Assembly: GCF_000425805.1 (NCBI RefSeq)
Contig: NZ_KE384457.1
Span: forward strand, 124,001 to 188,000
DNA length: 64,000 bases
Origin: Pseudomonas vranovensis DSM 16006
Lineage (GTDB): Bacteria; Pseudomonadota; Gammaproteobacteria; Pseudomonadales; Pseudomonadaceae
Reading direction: 5' to 3'
Shown: one piece after another, positions 49,800-57,467 of the stretch
Layout of the letters: the number at the start of each line of letters is the position of its first letter
How positions within the stretch are numbered: the first letter of the stretch is position 1
The notes under the pieces: generated by a model
Database searches by the model: none
What the model saw: only the letters and a program-made list of their open reading frames with translations
Told to the model about the DNA's origin: nothing
Program-made: the position numbers and the translations under genes

Positions 49800-50294
49800 A
49801 TGAAACACGTTATTTTTGCCGGTGCCTTGGCGCTGTTCAGCCTTCCAGCACTGGCGTCACCGGCGCATTCCTTTGCCTTTGGTGCGCCAGCACCCGCTGC
49901 CAAAGCCGACCGCACCGTGGAAGTCGTCATGGGCGACATGTATTACGAACCGCGCAGCCTGCAGGTCAAGGCCGGCGAAACGGTGCGCTTCGTGCTGGTC
50001 AACAAGGGCGCGGTAATACATGAGTTCAGCCTGGGCGATGCGGTCATGCATGCCAAGCACCAGAAAGAAATGATCGCCATGCAAGGTCAGATGGACCACG
50101 CCGCCATGGGCCACGGCAACATGCAGCAGGGTCAACGCATGAAGCATGACGACCCCAACACCGTGATGGTCGAGCCTGGCAAGCGTGGCGAGCTGACCTG
50201 GACCTTCAGCGAGTCCACCCCCATCGAGTTTGCCTGCAACGTGCCGGGACACTACCAGGCAGGCATGGTCGGCAGGCTGACCATCGGCCAATAA
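49800..50294 (+). CDS. Periplasmic cupredoxin with Met/His-rich insertion
   Basis: A 164-residue exported copper protein. Signal peptide MKHVIFAGALALFSLPALAS. The cupredoxin barrel keeps four type-1 ligands: His74 (VIHEFSLGD), Cys146, His151 and Met156 (FACNVPGHYQAGMVGRL). Between strands, residues about 81-118 form an insertion rich in Met and His (MHAKHQKEMIAMQGQMDH and following), which could bind additional copper as in copper-resistance chaperones. It is divergent from a CopRS-like pair, with a candidate operator in the gap. Role: copper handling or protection in the periplasm, inferred. Confidence 0.88.
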   Translation: MKHVIFAGALALFSLPALASPAHSFAFGAPAPAAKADRTVEVVMGDMYYEPRSLQVKAGETVRFVLVNKGAVIHEFSLGDAVMHAKHQKEMIAMQGQMDHAAMGHGNMQQGQRMKHDDPNTVMVEPGKRGELTWTFSESTPIEFACNVPGHYQAGMVGRLTIGQ

Positions 50295-50362
50295 CAGCCC
50301 GATCCCAATGCATGGCACAAACTCTATAAACTAGGGGCATTTTCGTCCTTCAGGTTTGAGCC

Positions 50363-51193
50363 ATGCATCCCGCCGCCGAACATTCCCCGCTGGGTAAATC
50401 CAGCGAATACATCGCCACTTACACACCCTCGCTGCTGTTCCCGATCCCTCGCGCCGCGAAATGGGCCGAACTGGGTGTCACTGCCCAGACCTTGCCTTGG
50501 CAGGGTGTGGATTTCTGGAACTGTTTCGAGCTGTCCTGGCTGCTGCCTTCGGGCAAGCCGGTGGTGGCAATCGGCGAGTTCGCCATTCCCGCCGATTCGC
50601 CGAACATCATCGAATCCAAGTCATTCAAGCTGTACCTGAACTCGCTGAACCAAACAGCATTCGAGTCGTACGATGCGCTGCAGGCCTGCCTTGAAAAGGA
50701 CCTGTCCGCTGCTGCCGGCAAGCCGGTCAAGGTGCAAATCCGCAGCCTGGCCGAAGTCGAAGGGCAGGGCGTGGTTGCCTTGCCAGGTGTGTGTATCGAT
50801 GACCTGGATGTCAGCATCAGCAACTACGAACAGCCTCAACCTGAACTGCTGCGCAGCGACAGCAATCGTATTGTCGAAGAAACCTTGCACAGCCACTTGC
50901 TCAAATCCAACTGCCCGGTCACCGGCCAGCCGGACTGGGGCAGTGTTACCGTGCATTACCGCGGTGCGGCGCTGGATCATGCCAGCCTGCTGACCTATCT
51001 GATCAGCTTCCGCCAGCACGCAGACTTCCATGAGCAGTGTGTCGAGCGTATCTACCTGGACCTCAAGCGTTTGCTCAACCCCGAGTTCCTGACCGTATAC
51101 GCCCGTTATGTGCGCCGCGGCGGCTTGGACATCAACCCCTACCGCAGCACTGAGGCGGTGACGCTGCCGAACCTGCGCCTGGTTCGCCAGTAA
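50363..51193 (+). CDS. queF: NADPH-dependent 7-cyano-7-deazaguanine reductase QueF
   Basis: Reduces preQ0 to preQ1 in queuosine tRNA modification. This is the long two-domain form (276 aa), as in E. coli. The N-terminal half has ESKSFKLYLNSLNQTAF. The C-terminal half carries the nucleophile Cys184 and Asp191 in KSNCPVTGQPDWGSV. The leader is short and I see no preQ1 riboswitch. Other queuosine genes are not in the window. Confidence 0.95.
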   Translation: MHPAAEHSPLGKSSEYIATYTPSLLFPIPRAAKWAELGVTAQTLPWQGVDFWNCFELSWLLPSGKPVVAIGEFAIPADSPNIIESKSFKLYLNSLNQTAFESYDALQACLEKDLSAAAGKPVKVQIRSLAEVEGQGVVALPGVCIDDLDVSISNYEQPQPELLRSDSNRIVEETLHSHLLKSNCPVTGQPDWGSVTVHYRGAALDHASLLTYLISFRQHADFHEQCVERIYLDLKRLLNPEFLTVYARYVRRGGLDINPYRSTEAVTLPNLRLVRQ

Positions 51194-51195
51194 CG

Positions 51196-51225
51196 AAAAA
51201 GCCCCGTCCAATGACGGGGCTTTTT
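51196..51225. terminator. Bidirectional intrinsic terminator
   Basis: AAAAAGCCCCGTC and GACGGGGCTTTTT form a strong stem with A/T tracts at both ends. It serves queF and the opposing DUF4404 gene. Confidence 0.92.
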
Positions 51226-51240
51226 ATTGCTGACGGGGGT

Positions 51241-51504
51241 TCAGATACCCATGCTTTGCAGGCTCTGAACGATATTGCGCAAGGTGGCGGTCAGGCCGGG
51301 GTGATCGACTTCAAAGCGCTCCACGGCCAGGTTGACGCCATCGACCAGGTTGTTGTCCGGGGTAACGGCTTCCAATTCGATCTTGGCCTCGATCTGCTGC
51401 ATCAACTCATGCAGGTGGACGCGCTCCTCTTCCGAGAGCGGCGGGTTTTGCTCCAGTTGCTCGCGCAGGGCGTTGAGTTGCTCTTGCAGTTCGCGGGCAG
51501 GCAT
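51241..51504 (-). CDS. DUF4404 small helical protein
   Basis: An 87-residue predicted coiled-coil protein (ARELQEQLNALREQLEQNPP, then EEERVHLHELMQQIEAKIEL) with a C-terminal HPGLTATLRNIVQSLQSMGI, the recognisable end of the DUF4404 family. No signal or metal site is present. GGGAG precedes the chosen ATG. The function is unknown. Confidence 0.82.
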   Translation of the reverse strand: MPARELQEQLNALREQLEQNPPLSEEERVHLHELMQQIEAKIELEAVTPDNNLVDGVNLAVERFEVDHPGLTATLRNIVQSLQSMGI

Positions 51505-51628
51505 GGGTGATCTCCCTCTATGGATAGGCACATTCATGGACCCCGCCGACGGGCGAAAGGTCCATGCCTTGTCCTACAGAGTAATCCACCGGCGAGCGCT
51601 TTGCATGACCCGGATCAAGGGCCCTGCG

Positions 51629-52198
51629 TCAGGGCTTTTCGCCTTTGAGCCGACGCTGGGCAATATCGGCCAGGCAGTCGCCGAGCGATTCGAGGTGGTC
51701 GATTACCGAATGCACGCCCAGTGCAAACAGTTGCAGGGTGGCCTTGCCACGCTTGCGTTCCTGCTCCTGGGGGCTGAGTGCCTGCCACTGCTGGTTGTCG
51801 ACGCCACAGAGCGAGCTGCAGGTGGCAATGCCGATGGTCCACAGGCCGGCATTGAGCCCCGATTGCAGCAAGCGCGGCTCGCCACTGACCAGCACGCAGC
51901 CATCCAGCGTGCGGGTCTTGAGCTTCATCAGTGCCTGCCAGCACGCATCCGGTGCCGGCCATGGCGCAGGCGTGTGGTGCTGGGCCTTGATCCAGTCAGG
52001 CAGTGAGCTGGCGATGTGCTCGGCGTCGGCGTCGCTCAATTCGTCCAGCCAGGCGCAGGGCACCCGCTGCTGTTTCAGCCAGTCGAGGGTGTGCAGGGCG
52101 CCGGGGGTGGGTTGCGGGAAGTTCGAAGGCTTGCTCACGTCGACGAGGCAGTCGCGCAGACCAAACAGCAAAGCGGTGAAGGCGGGGGAGTCTGGCAT
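51629..52198 (-). CDS. HAD-like protein lacking the nucleophile Asp
   Basis: A 189-residue protein with a haloacid-dehalogenase fold. Motif I would be DxDGT, but here reads FGLRDCLVD: the first, catalytic Asp is Gly, while the second Asp remains. Later blocks resemble HAD motifs II and III (CVLVSGEPRLLQSGLNAGLW) and phosphonoacetaldehyde-hydrolase-like proteins (TIGIATCSSLCG). The usual motif IV acidic pair is weak. It is therefore likely a non-catalytic paralogue, or one with altered chemistry. It stands alone and is divergent from mlaA. Confidence 0.7.
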   Translation of the reverse strand: MPDSPAFTALLFGLRDCLVDVSKPSNFPQPTPGALHTLDWLKQQRVPCAWLDELSDADAEHIASSLPDWIKAQHHTPAPWPAPDACWQALMKLKTRTLDGCVLVSGEPRLLQSGLNAGLWTIGIATCSSLCGVDNQQWQALSPQEQERKRGKATLQLFALGVHSVIDHLESLGDCLADIAQRRLKGEKP

Positions 52199-52393
52199 GG
52201 AAACGTCCCTGAAATACCCTGCAGGCTACGCGGGGGTTGTTACGCTCTGGTTACATTGCCAAGAAACAGATGTTCACAATTTCATGACCTCCTTTGTGTC
52301 AGGCTGGTTATCACTGAAAGACCCTTTATACTTGTTTCCTTTTAAACGCCAGGTGCTTGACGCTTGGTGCTGTGACTGTCGAGGAGTAACTCT

Positions 52394-53101
52394 ATGCGTA
52401 GGATCGGTACTGATGTGATCGATCGGATGGCGCGGGCCTGTGTCTGTGCAAGCCTGCTGCTGGCGTCGGTCGGCGCGGCCCAGGCGGCCACCGAGGAAGA
52501 TCCCTGGGAGAGCATCAACCGCCCGATCTTCAGGTTCAACGACACGGTCGACACCTATGCGCTCAAGCCGCTGGCCAAAGGTTACCAGGCAGTTACCCCG
52601 CAGTTCCTTGAAGACGGCATCCACAATATGTTCCGCAACCTGGGGGACGTGACCAACCTTGCCAACAACGTCCTGCAGCTCAAGCCGCATGCTGCCGGTG
52701 TCGACACGGCACGCCTGATCGTCAACACCACCTTCGGCCTGGCCGGCTTCTTCGACGTCGGTACCAAGATGGGTCTGCAGCGCAACGATGAAGACTTCGG
52801 CCAGACGCTGGGCTACTGGGGCGTGGGCAGCGGCCCGTACGTGATGCTGCCACTGCTTGGCCCAAGCACCGTGCGTGACGCCGTTGCGAAGTACCCGGAC
52901 ACCTACACCGAACCCTACCGCTATATCGACCACGTACCGACCCGCAACACGGCACTCGCCGTGGATGTAGTCGACACCCGCGCCAGCCTGCTGTCGGCAG
53001 AAAAGATGATCAGCGGCGACAAGTACGTGTTCATCCGCAACGCTTACCTGCAGAATCGCGAGTTCAAAGTCAAAGATGGCGAAGTCGTCGACGACTTTTA
53101 A
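52394..53101 (+). CDS. mlaA: Outer-membrane lipid asymmetry protein MlaA (VacJ)
   Basis: A 235-residue component that removes phospholipids from the outer leaflet and passes them to MlaC. Family blocks: EDPWESINRPIFRFNDTVD, VLQLKPHAAGVDTARLIVN, GLAGFFDVGTKMGL, and DFGQTLGYWGVGSGPYVMLP. The N-terminus has a signal sequence ending ASVGAAQA with no lipobox cysteine at the cleavage site; the E. coli protein is a lipoprotein. GAGGAG precedes the ATG. The other mla genes are not in the window. Confidence 0.93.
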   Translation: MRRIGTDVIDRMARACVCASLLLASVGAAQAATEEDPWESINRPIFRFNDTVDTYALKPLAKGYQAVTPQFLEDGIHNMFRNLGDVTNLANNVLQLKPHAAGVDTARLIVNTTFGLAGFFDVGTKMGLQRNDEDFGQTLGYWGVGSGPYVMLPLLGPSTVRDAVAKYPDTYTEPYRYIDHVPTRNTALAVDVVDTRASLLSAEKMISGDKYVFIRNAYLQNREFKVKDGEVVDDF

Positions 53102-53115
53102 GGCGTGCGAGCTTG

Positions 53116-53146
53116 AAAAAAAGGCGACCCCAGGGTCGCCTTTTTT
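53116..53146. terminator. Bidirectional intrinsic terminator
   Basis: AAAGGCGACCC / GGGTCGCCTTT stem flanked by A and T runs, between mlaA and the opposing PilZ gene. Confidence 0.93.
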
Positions 53147-53158
53147 GTGCATGCGGAT

Positions 53159-53458
53159 TCAGATCAGTCTGATAATGCGCAGGCCGAGCTTTTGTTGGCC
53201 CCGGGGCTGGTCGGCGATCCACACCACTTCGGTGCTGGCCTGAAGGCCCGTGAGCGCAGGATGCTCGGAGTCGATATGCACCTCGAGGTTGTCGCCCACC
53301 TTGAACTGACGAGGCGACTGAATCTGCATGCCGCTGCTGGAAAGGTCCAGGCAGATGGCTGCAACGACCTGTCCCGCATGGATGAGGCTCACGCCCGCAT
53401 CTACCTGCATTCGTATGAAGTCGCGTTTCTCGCTGTAGTCCGTAGGCGTTGAGGTCAT
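53159..53458 (-). CDS. Single-domain PilZ protein (c-di-GMP receptor)
   Basis: A 99-residue stand-alone PilZ domain with both c-di-GMP motifs intact: KRDFIRMQ (RxxxR type) near residue 11 and CLDLSSSGMQIQS (DxSxxG) near residue 37. The remainder is the expected beta-barrel (DNLEVHID, GLQASTEVVWIAD, KLGLRIIRL). It is a candidate effector of cyclic di-GMP signalling for motility or matrix production. The target is unknown. It shares a terminator with mlaA. Confidence 0.88.
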   Translation of the reverse strand: MTSTPTDYSEKRDFIRMQVDAGVSLIHAGQVVAAICLDLSSSGMQIQSPRQFKVGDNLEVHIDSEHPALTGLQASTEVVWIADQPRGQQKLGLRIIRLI

Positions 53459-53729
53459 ACCTGCATCCTTCCATTGCGTTGCGGTTCGAAGGGTTTTTAT
53501 AACTCCCGGCTCTTTAGCCTGTAAAGAGCAGCGGCGGGCATCGGCGTACCCTTGAAACGCCCGGCGGATGGGAGTACCGTCTGCGCCTTACAGGGCACCT
53601 CTGCTAGTTGCCGGACAGCCTGTCTTGTCCTACAACTCATAGAAGAGTGGCTAGAAGCGAATCCAGTATGCGTGCTCAAGCCTTGTCGAGCGCGCCTACG
53701 CCAACCTAATTCTGGCGCCGTTTGCCCAC

Positions 53730-54914
53730 ATGCAGAAAACCAGTGCAACGCTGCTGATAATCGATGACGACGACGTCGTACGTGCGAGTCTCGCCGCCTA
53801 CCTTGAAGACAGTGGTTTCAGTGTCCTGCAAGCGAGTAATGGCCAGCAGGGCCTCCAGGTCTTCGAACAGCACCAGCCCGATCTTGTGATCTGCGATCTG
53901 CGCATGCCGCAAATGGGCGGTCTGGAGCTGATTCGCCAGGTGACCGAGCGTGCCCCCGAGTTGCCGGTGATCGTGGTCTCTGGCGCCGGGGTCATGAACG
54001 ACGCGGTCGAGGCGTTGCGCCTGGGCGCCGCCGATTACCTGATCAAGCCCCTGGAAGACCTTGCGGTACTGGAGCATTCGGTACGCCGTGCGCTGGATCG
54101 AGCTCACCTGGTGCTGGAAAACCAGCGTTACCGGGAAAAACTCGAGACCGCCAACCGCGAACTGGAAGCCAGCTTGCATTTACTGCAAGAAGACCAGACG
54201 GCCGGGCGCCAGGTGCAGATGAACATGCTGCCGGAAAGCCCCTGGGTCGCCGACGAACTGTCGTTCGAGCACCAGATTATTCCGTCGCTGTACCTGTCGG
54301 GTGACTTTGCCGACTATTTTCGGGTCGATGAGCGCCGCATCGCTTTCTACCTGGCAGACGTTTCCGGGCACGGGGCGTCGTCGGCATTCGTGACGGTGCT
54401 GTTGAAGTTCATGACGACCCGGCTGTTGTTCGAATTCAAGCGCAGCGCGGCCCTGCGTGACTTCAAGCCGTCGGAAGTCCTCGGGCATATCAACCGCGGC
54501 CTGATCAACTGCAAGTTGGGCAAGCACGTAACGATGGTCGGTGGTGTAATCGACGAAGACACTGGCATCATGACCTACAGCATTGGCGGCCACTTGCCGC
54601 TGCCCGTGCTCTATACCCCGGGCCAGAGCCGTTATCTGGAAGGCCGCGGTTTGCCGGTCGGATTGTTCGAAGAGGCAACTTACCAGGATCACGTCCTGGA
54701 GTTGCCACCGCAGTTCAGCCTGACACTGCTCTCTGATGGCATTCTGGACCTTTTGCCTGGGGAAACACTCAAAGATAAAGAAGCGGCCCTGCCTGAAATC
54801 ATCAAGGCCGCAGGAGGCAGCCTGGATGGGCTGCGCCAACGATTCGGATTGGCTACGCTTGGGGAGATGCCGGATGATATCGCCCTATTGGTGTTGAGCA
54901 GGAACCTTCAATGA
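53730..54914 (+). CDS. rssB: RssB-type response regulator with PP2C-like phosphatase domain
   Basis: A 394-residue regulator. The receiver has acidic DDDD at 12-15 and phosphoacceptor Asp56 (DLVICDLRMPQMGG). A coiled linker (NREL-EASLHLLQEDQTAGR region, about 130-160) follows. The C-terminal SpoIIE/PP2C phosphatase domain shows SGDFADYFRVD, FYLADVSGHGASSAFVTVL and LLSDGILDLLPGE with metal-binding aspartates. In Pseudomonas this protein acts on the STAS partner encoded next, in control of sigma-S stability. Start codons of the next gene overlap its stop (ATGA). Confidence 0.92.
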   Translation: MQKTSATLLIIDDDDVVRASLAAYLEDSGFSVLQASNGQQGLQVFEQHQPDLVICDLRMPQMGGLELIRQVTERAPELPVIVVSGAGVMNDAVEALRLGAADYLIKPLEDLAVLEHSVRRALDRAHLVLENQRYREKLETANRELEASLHLLQEDQTAGRQVQMNMLPESPWVADELSFEHQIIPSLYLSGDFADYFRVDERRIAFYLADVSGHGASSAFVTVLLKFMTTRLLFEFKRSAALRDFKPSEVLGHINRGLINCKLGKHVTMVGGVIDEDTGIMTYSIGGHLPLPVLYTPGQSRYLEGRGLPVGLFEEATYQDHVLELPPQFSLTLLSDGILDLLPGETLKDKEAALPEIIKAAGGSLDGLRQRFGLATLGEMPDDIALLVLSRNLQ

Positions 54915-55393
54915 GTACGGGTAGAATCCAGTTCGCCGAGCAGAGCGGCACCTTTGTGCTGAAGTTCGTCGGTGAAGTGCGCCTGACCTTGTGTTCGGCG
55001 CTGGATGCGACGATTGAAAAGATCTTCACGGCGCTGAATTTCTCGGCGATCGTCATCGATCTGACAGAAACCGAAAGCATCGACAGCACCACCCTGGGTT
55101 TGCTGGCCAAACTCTCGATCCTGTCGCGGCAGAAGGTCGGGCTGCTGCCTACCGTGGTGACCACCAACCCGGACATCTCGCGGTTGCTGCAGTCGATGGG
55201 CTTCGATCAGGTGTTCAACATCGTCGATCGGCCGATCCCGTGCCCGGAGTGCCTGACCGACCTGCCTTCCCAGGACCAGAGCGAAGATATCGTGCGCTCC
55301 AAGGTGCTTGAGGCCCACAAGATCCTCATGGGCCTGAACGACTCCAATCGTGAAGCCTTTCATGACCTGGTCAACGCCCTCGAGCGGACCTGA
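54911..55393 (+). CDS. rssC: STAS-domain anti-sigma factor antagonist RssC
   Basis: A 160-residue STAS protein, the switch partner of the RssB-type phosphatase. The phosphorylatable serine region is TESIDSTTLGLLAKL (Ser59 the likely site). The C-terminal extension (FNIVDRPIPCPECLTDLPSQ and a helical tail) is typical of the Pseudomonas form. It overlaps the upstream gene by 4 nt, so translation is coupled. Sigma-S control is inferred from the known pair in P. aeruginosa (PA2798-PA2797). Confidence 0.9.
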   Translation: MSTGRIQFAEQSGTFVLKFVGEVRLTLCSALDATIEKIFTALNFSAIVIDLTETESIDSTTLGLLAKLSILSRQKVGLLPTVVTTNPDISRLLQSMGFDQVFNIVDRPIPCPECLTDLPSQDQSEDIVRSKVLEAHKILMGLNDSNREAFHDLVNALERT

Positions 55394-55402
55394 CCCGTAC
55401 AA

Positions 55403-55422
55403 CAGGCGCCTCATGGCGCCTG
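55403..55422. terminator. Hairpin between rssC and the PhoD-like gene
   Basis: CAGGCGCC / GGCGCCTG with a four-base loop. There is only a weak T run (CTTTCCC), so it is a possible rather than strong terminator for these convergent genes. Confidence 0.5.
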
Positions 55423-55432
55423 CCTTTCCCGG

Positions 55433-57337
55433 CTAGTCCGTTGCCCTTGGCGGGAACTCGGTTTTTGCTGCGCCATTGGCGTTGAGCTGGAATATCCGCT
55501 GCGGCTGCCCTTGTTCATTGAAAAACACCTGGCCCAGGCCTGCGCTGTTCCATAGCCGCTCGCCGGCCTTGCTGTGCGCGGGCGTACGTGGAATGACTTC
55601 CATCTGGCGACGCTTGGTCAGCCAGTTGAGGGGAGAGCGGGGTGAATACAGCCAGCGGTTCAGGCGGTCGAATATATCCAGCAGGCGCCGCGGAAACTCG
55701 TTCTTGATGCCGCTGCTGGTGATCTGCCACAAGTGCGGGCTGCGCTGGCGGTGGCGGATCAGTACTTCATAGACAAACGAGTAATGCACATCGCCCGACA
55801 GCACCACGTAATGCCCCGGTGTGCGCGAATGTCGGAAGATGTTCAGAATCACCTGGGCAGCGCCGCGGTGGGCCATCCAGTTCTCCGCATCGACCAGCAG
55901 GGGATAGCCTAGCCAGCTGAACGCCCGCTGCACCGTCTCGATCAGCTTGACGCCGAAGATGGGGGCGGGCGACACGATGATGGCCGAGGGGTGGTCGAGC
56001 AAGGCTTGCTGCAGTTCACTCAAGGCCTCCCAGTCGAGCAGGCCGGACGGCTTCTTGAAGTTGCTTTCGCTACGCCAGCGGCGAGTTCGGGTATCGAGCA
56101 CCAGCAGTGGCGGATTGCTTGGCAGTACAAACTGCCAGCCCTGGAAGCGCAGCACGTCCTCGATCAGGGCATCTTGCAATGGAGCATCCAGGGGCTGGTC
56201 GGCCAAAGCGCTCTGGCTCAATGCCTGGCATTTGAGTATCAGGTGTCGGCAGGCGTCGGGGTCGTTGCCCCAGCCTTGGCACAGCAAATAGGCGAGCAGT
56301 GCATTGCCGATGATGCGTTTGGAAAACGGATGACCGTAGGCGGTCTCCTCCCATTGCGCCGACAGGTTCCAGTCATCGGTAATGTCGTGGTCGTCGAAAA
56401 TCATCAGGCTTGGCAGGTGTGCCAGCACCCGGGCGACCCCGCCCAGGCCGCTGACGAAGCCCAGGATCAACTGCTGCTCCTGCTCGAAGCGCTCCTGACG
56501 CTGCTCGGTGAGCCCGGCCGGCATCTGCACGTCGACCAGCGTCCACGGTACCGGCGACCACACCAGCAGGTACATGGCCATGACCTCGGCAAAAGTCACC
56601 AGGTGATTGTCGGCATTGCTGCTGGTGAAGATCGGCTTGCGTGCGCCACCAAAAAAGCGCTCGCGCAGGGTTTCGTTGCTTTCCAGTGCAGGCAGCAGGT
56701 CAGCGCGGTGGTAATAGCTGGCGGCGTGCCGGTAGAGCGCCTGGCTGTCATCGACCACGGCGCCCTCCAGTTGCTCGTCAAACAGCTCCAGTCGCTCGAT
56801 CAATGCATGAATGGCGCGCAGCATGGGCCCGGCGACGTCATCGGCATACACCTGGTCGCCACTCATCATCAGCAGGGCCGGGCGCGCCGTGGGGTTGGTG
56901 CATTCCATCAGCAGGCGGTCTGCACACAGCAAGCCGTCGGCGGCAGGGTGGTGCGGCTTGCGACAGGAACCGTGGAGCAGATGTTCAAGGCGTGAACGAA
57001 GGACGAAGCTCGGCTGCCGGGCGCCGTCGTAGAGCAAGTGCGGGGCCCATTGGGCGATGCCTTGGGGGCCGGCATCGGTTTGCAGGATCAGGTCATAGTC
57101 GATCTGCTCATCGCAGGGCAACGGATTGTCGAGGTGAATGTCGATCAGGTGTACGAAGGCCTGGCGACCGATAGGCATGACCTGGCAGTCGATGCTGGGG
57201 GTAATGCCTGTAACATTCAACGCCAGCGCTGGCTGCAGGGGCTGCGAGGCGACCAGCCAGAACACCATCCGTTGTGATTCGAGGCGGCGCAACAGGGGGC
57301 CGGCCAGTACGGCGGGTAGTGCAGAAAGTTCAGGCAT
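55433..57337 (-). CDS. PhoD-like metallophosphatase without signal peptide
   Basis: A 634-residue protein of the alkaline-phosphatase D/PhoD-like branch. Metal-binding blocks: MSGDQVYADDVAGPMLRAI, SLMIFDDHDITDDWNLSAQW, and VLSGDVHYSFVYEVLIRH. PhoD enzymes are normally Tat-exported with a twin-arginine signal; here the N-terminus (MPELSALPAVLAGPLLRRL) has none, suggesting a cytoplasmic or peripheral enzyme. Many aromatic residues precede the C-terminal tail. The ATG at 57337 was chosen over one 13 codons upstream, which overlaps the REP-proximal spacer. Substrate unknown. Confidence 0.85.
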   Translation of the reverse strand: MPELSALPAVLAGPLLRRLESQRMVFWLVASQPLQPALALNVTGITPSIDCQVMPIGRQAFVHLIDIHLDNPLPCDEQIDYDLILQTDAGPQGIAQWAPHLLYDGARQPSFVLRSRLEHLLHGSCRKPHHPAADGLLCADRLLMECTNPTARPALLMMSGDQVYADDVAGPMLRAIHALIERLELFDEQLEGAVVDDSQALYRHAASYYHRADLLPALESNETLRERFFGGARKPIFTSSNADNHLVTFAEVMAMYLLVWSPVPWTLVDVQMPAGLTEQRQERFEQEQQLILGFVSGLGGVARVLAHLPSLMIFDDHDITDDWNLSAQWEETAYGHPFSKRIIGNALLAYLLCQGWGNDPDACRHLILKCQALSQSALADQPLDAPLQDALIEDVLRFQGWQFVLPSNPPLLVLDTRTRRWRSESNFKKPSGLLDWEALSELQQALLDHPSAIIVSPAPIFGVKLIETVQRAFSWLGYPLLVDAENWMAHRGAAQVILNIFRHSRTPGHYVVLSGDVHYSFVYEVLIRHRQRSPHLWQITSSGIKNEFPRRLLDIFDRLNRWLYSPRSPLNWLTKRRQMEVIPRTPAHSKAGERLWNSAGLGQVFFNEQGQPQRIFQLNANGAAKTEFPPRATD

Positions 57338-57364
57338 CAGATCTCTGAAAGCAAAGTCAAAAGC

Positions 57365-57416
57365 ATCGCGGGTCAAGCCCGCTCCTACAGCCGGTAGGAG
57401 CGGGCTTGACCCGCGA
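57365..57416. repeat. REP element, inverted pair (GGTCAAGCC variant)
   Basis: ATCGCGGGTCAAGCCCGCTC then CTACAGCCGGTAGG then AGCGGGCTTGACCCGCG. Both arms have T/A in place of the usual G/C at the same place, so the palindrome is preserved. It lies upstream of the PhoD-like gene and downstream of tal. Confidence 0.9.
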
Positions 57417-57467
57417 AAAGGAAAGAATGCTCCGCATTCCTCGCCTCAGTGGCAAACCCGATTTGTA

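Noticed and set aside
50295..50362. preQ1 riboswitch before queF
   Set aside because: The 68-base gap has no C-rich hairpin plus A-rich tail of the preQ1 type.
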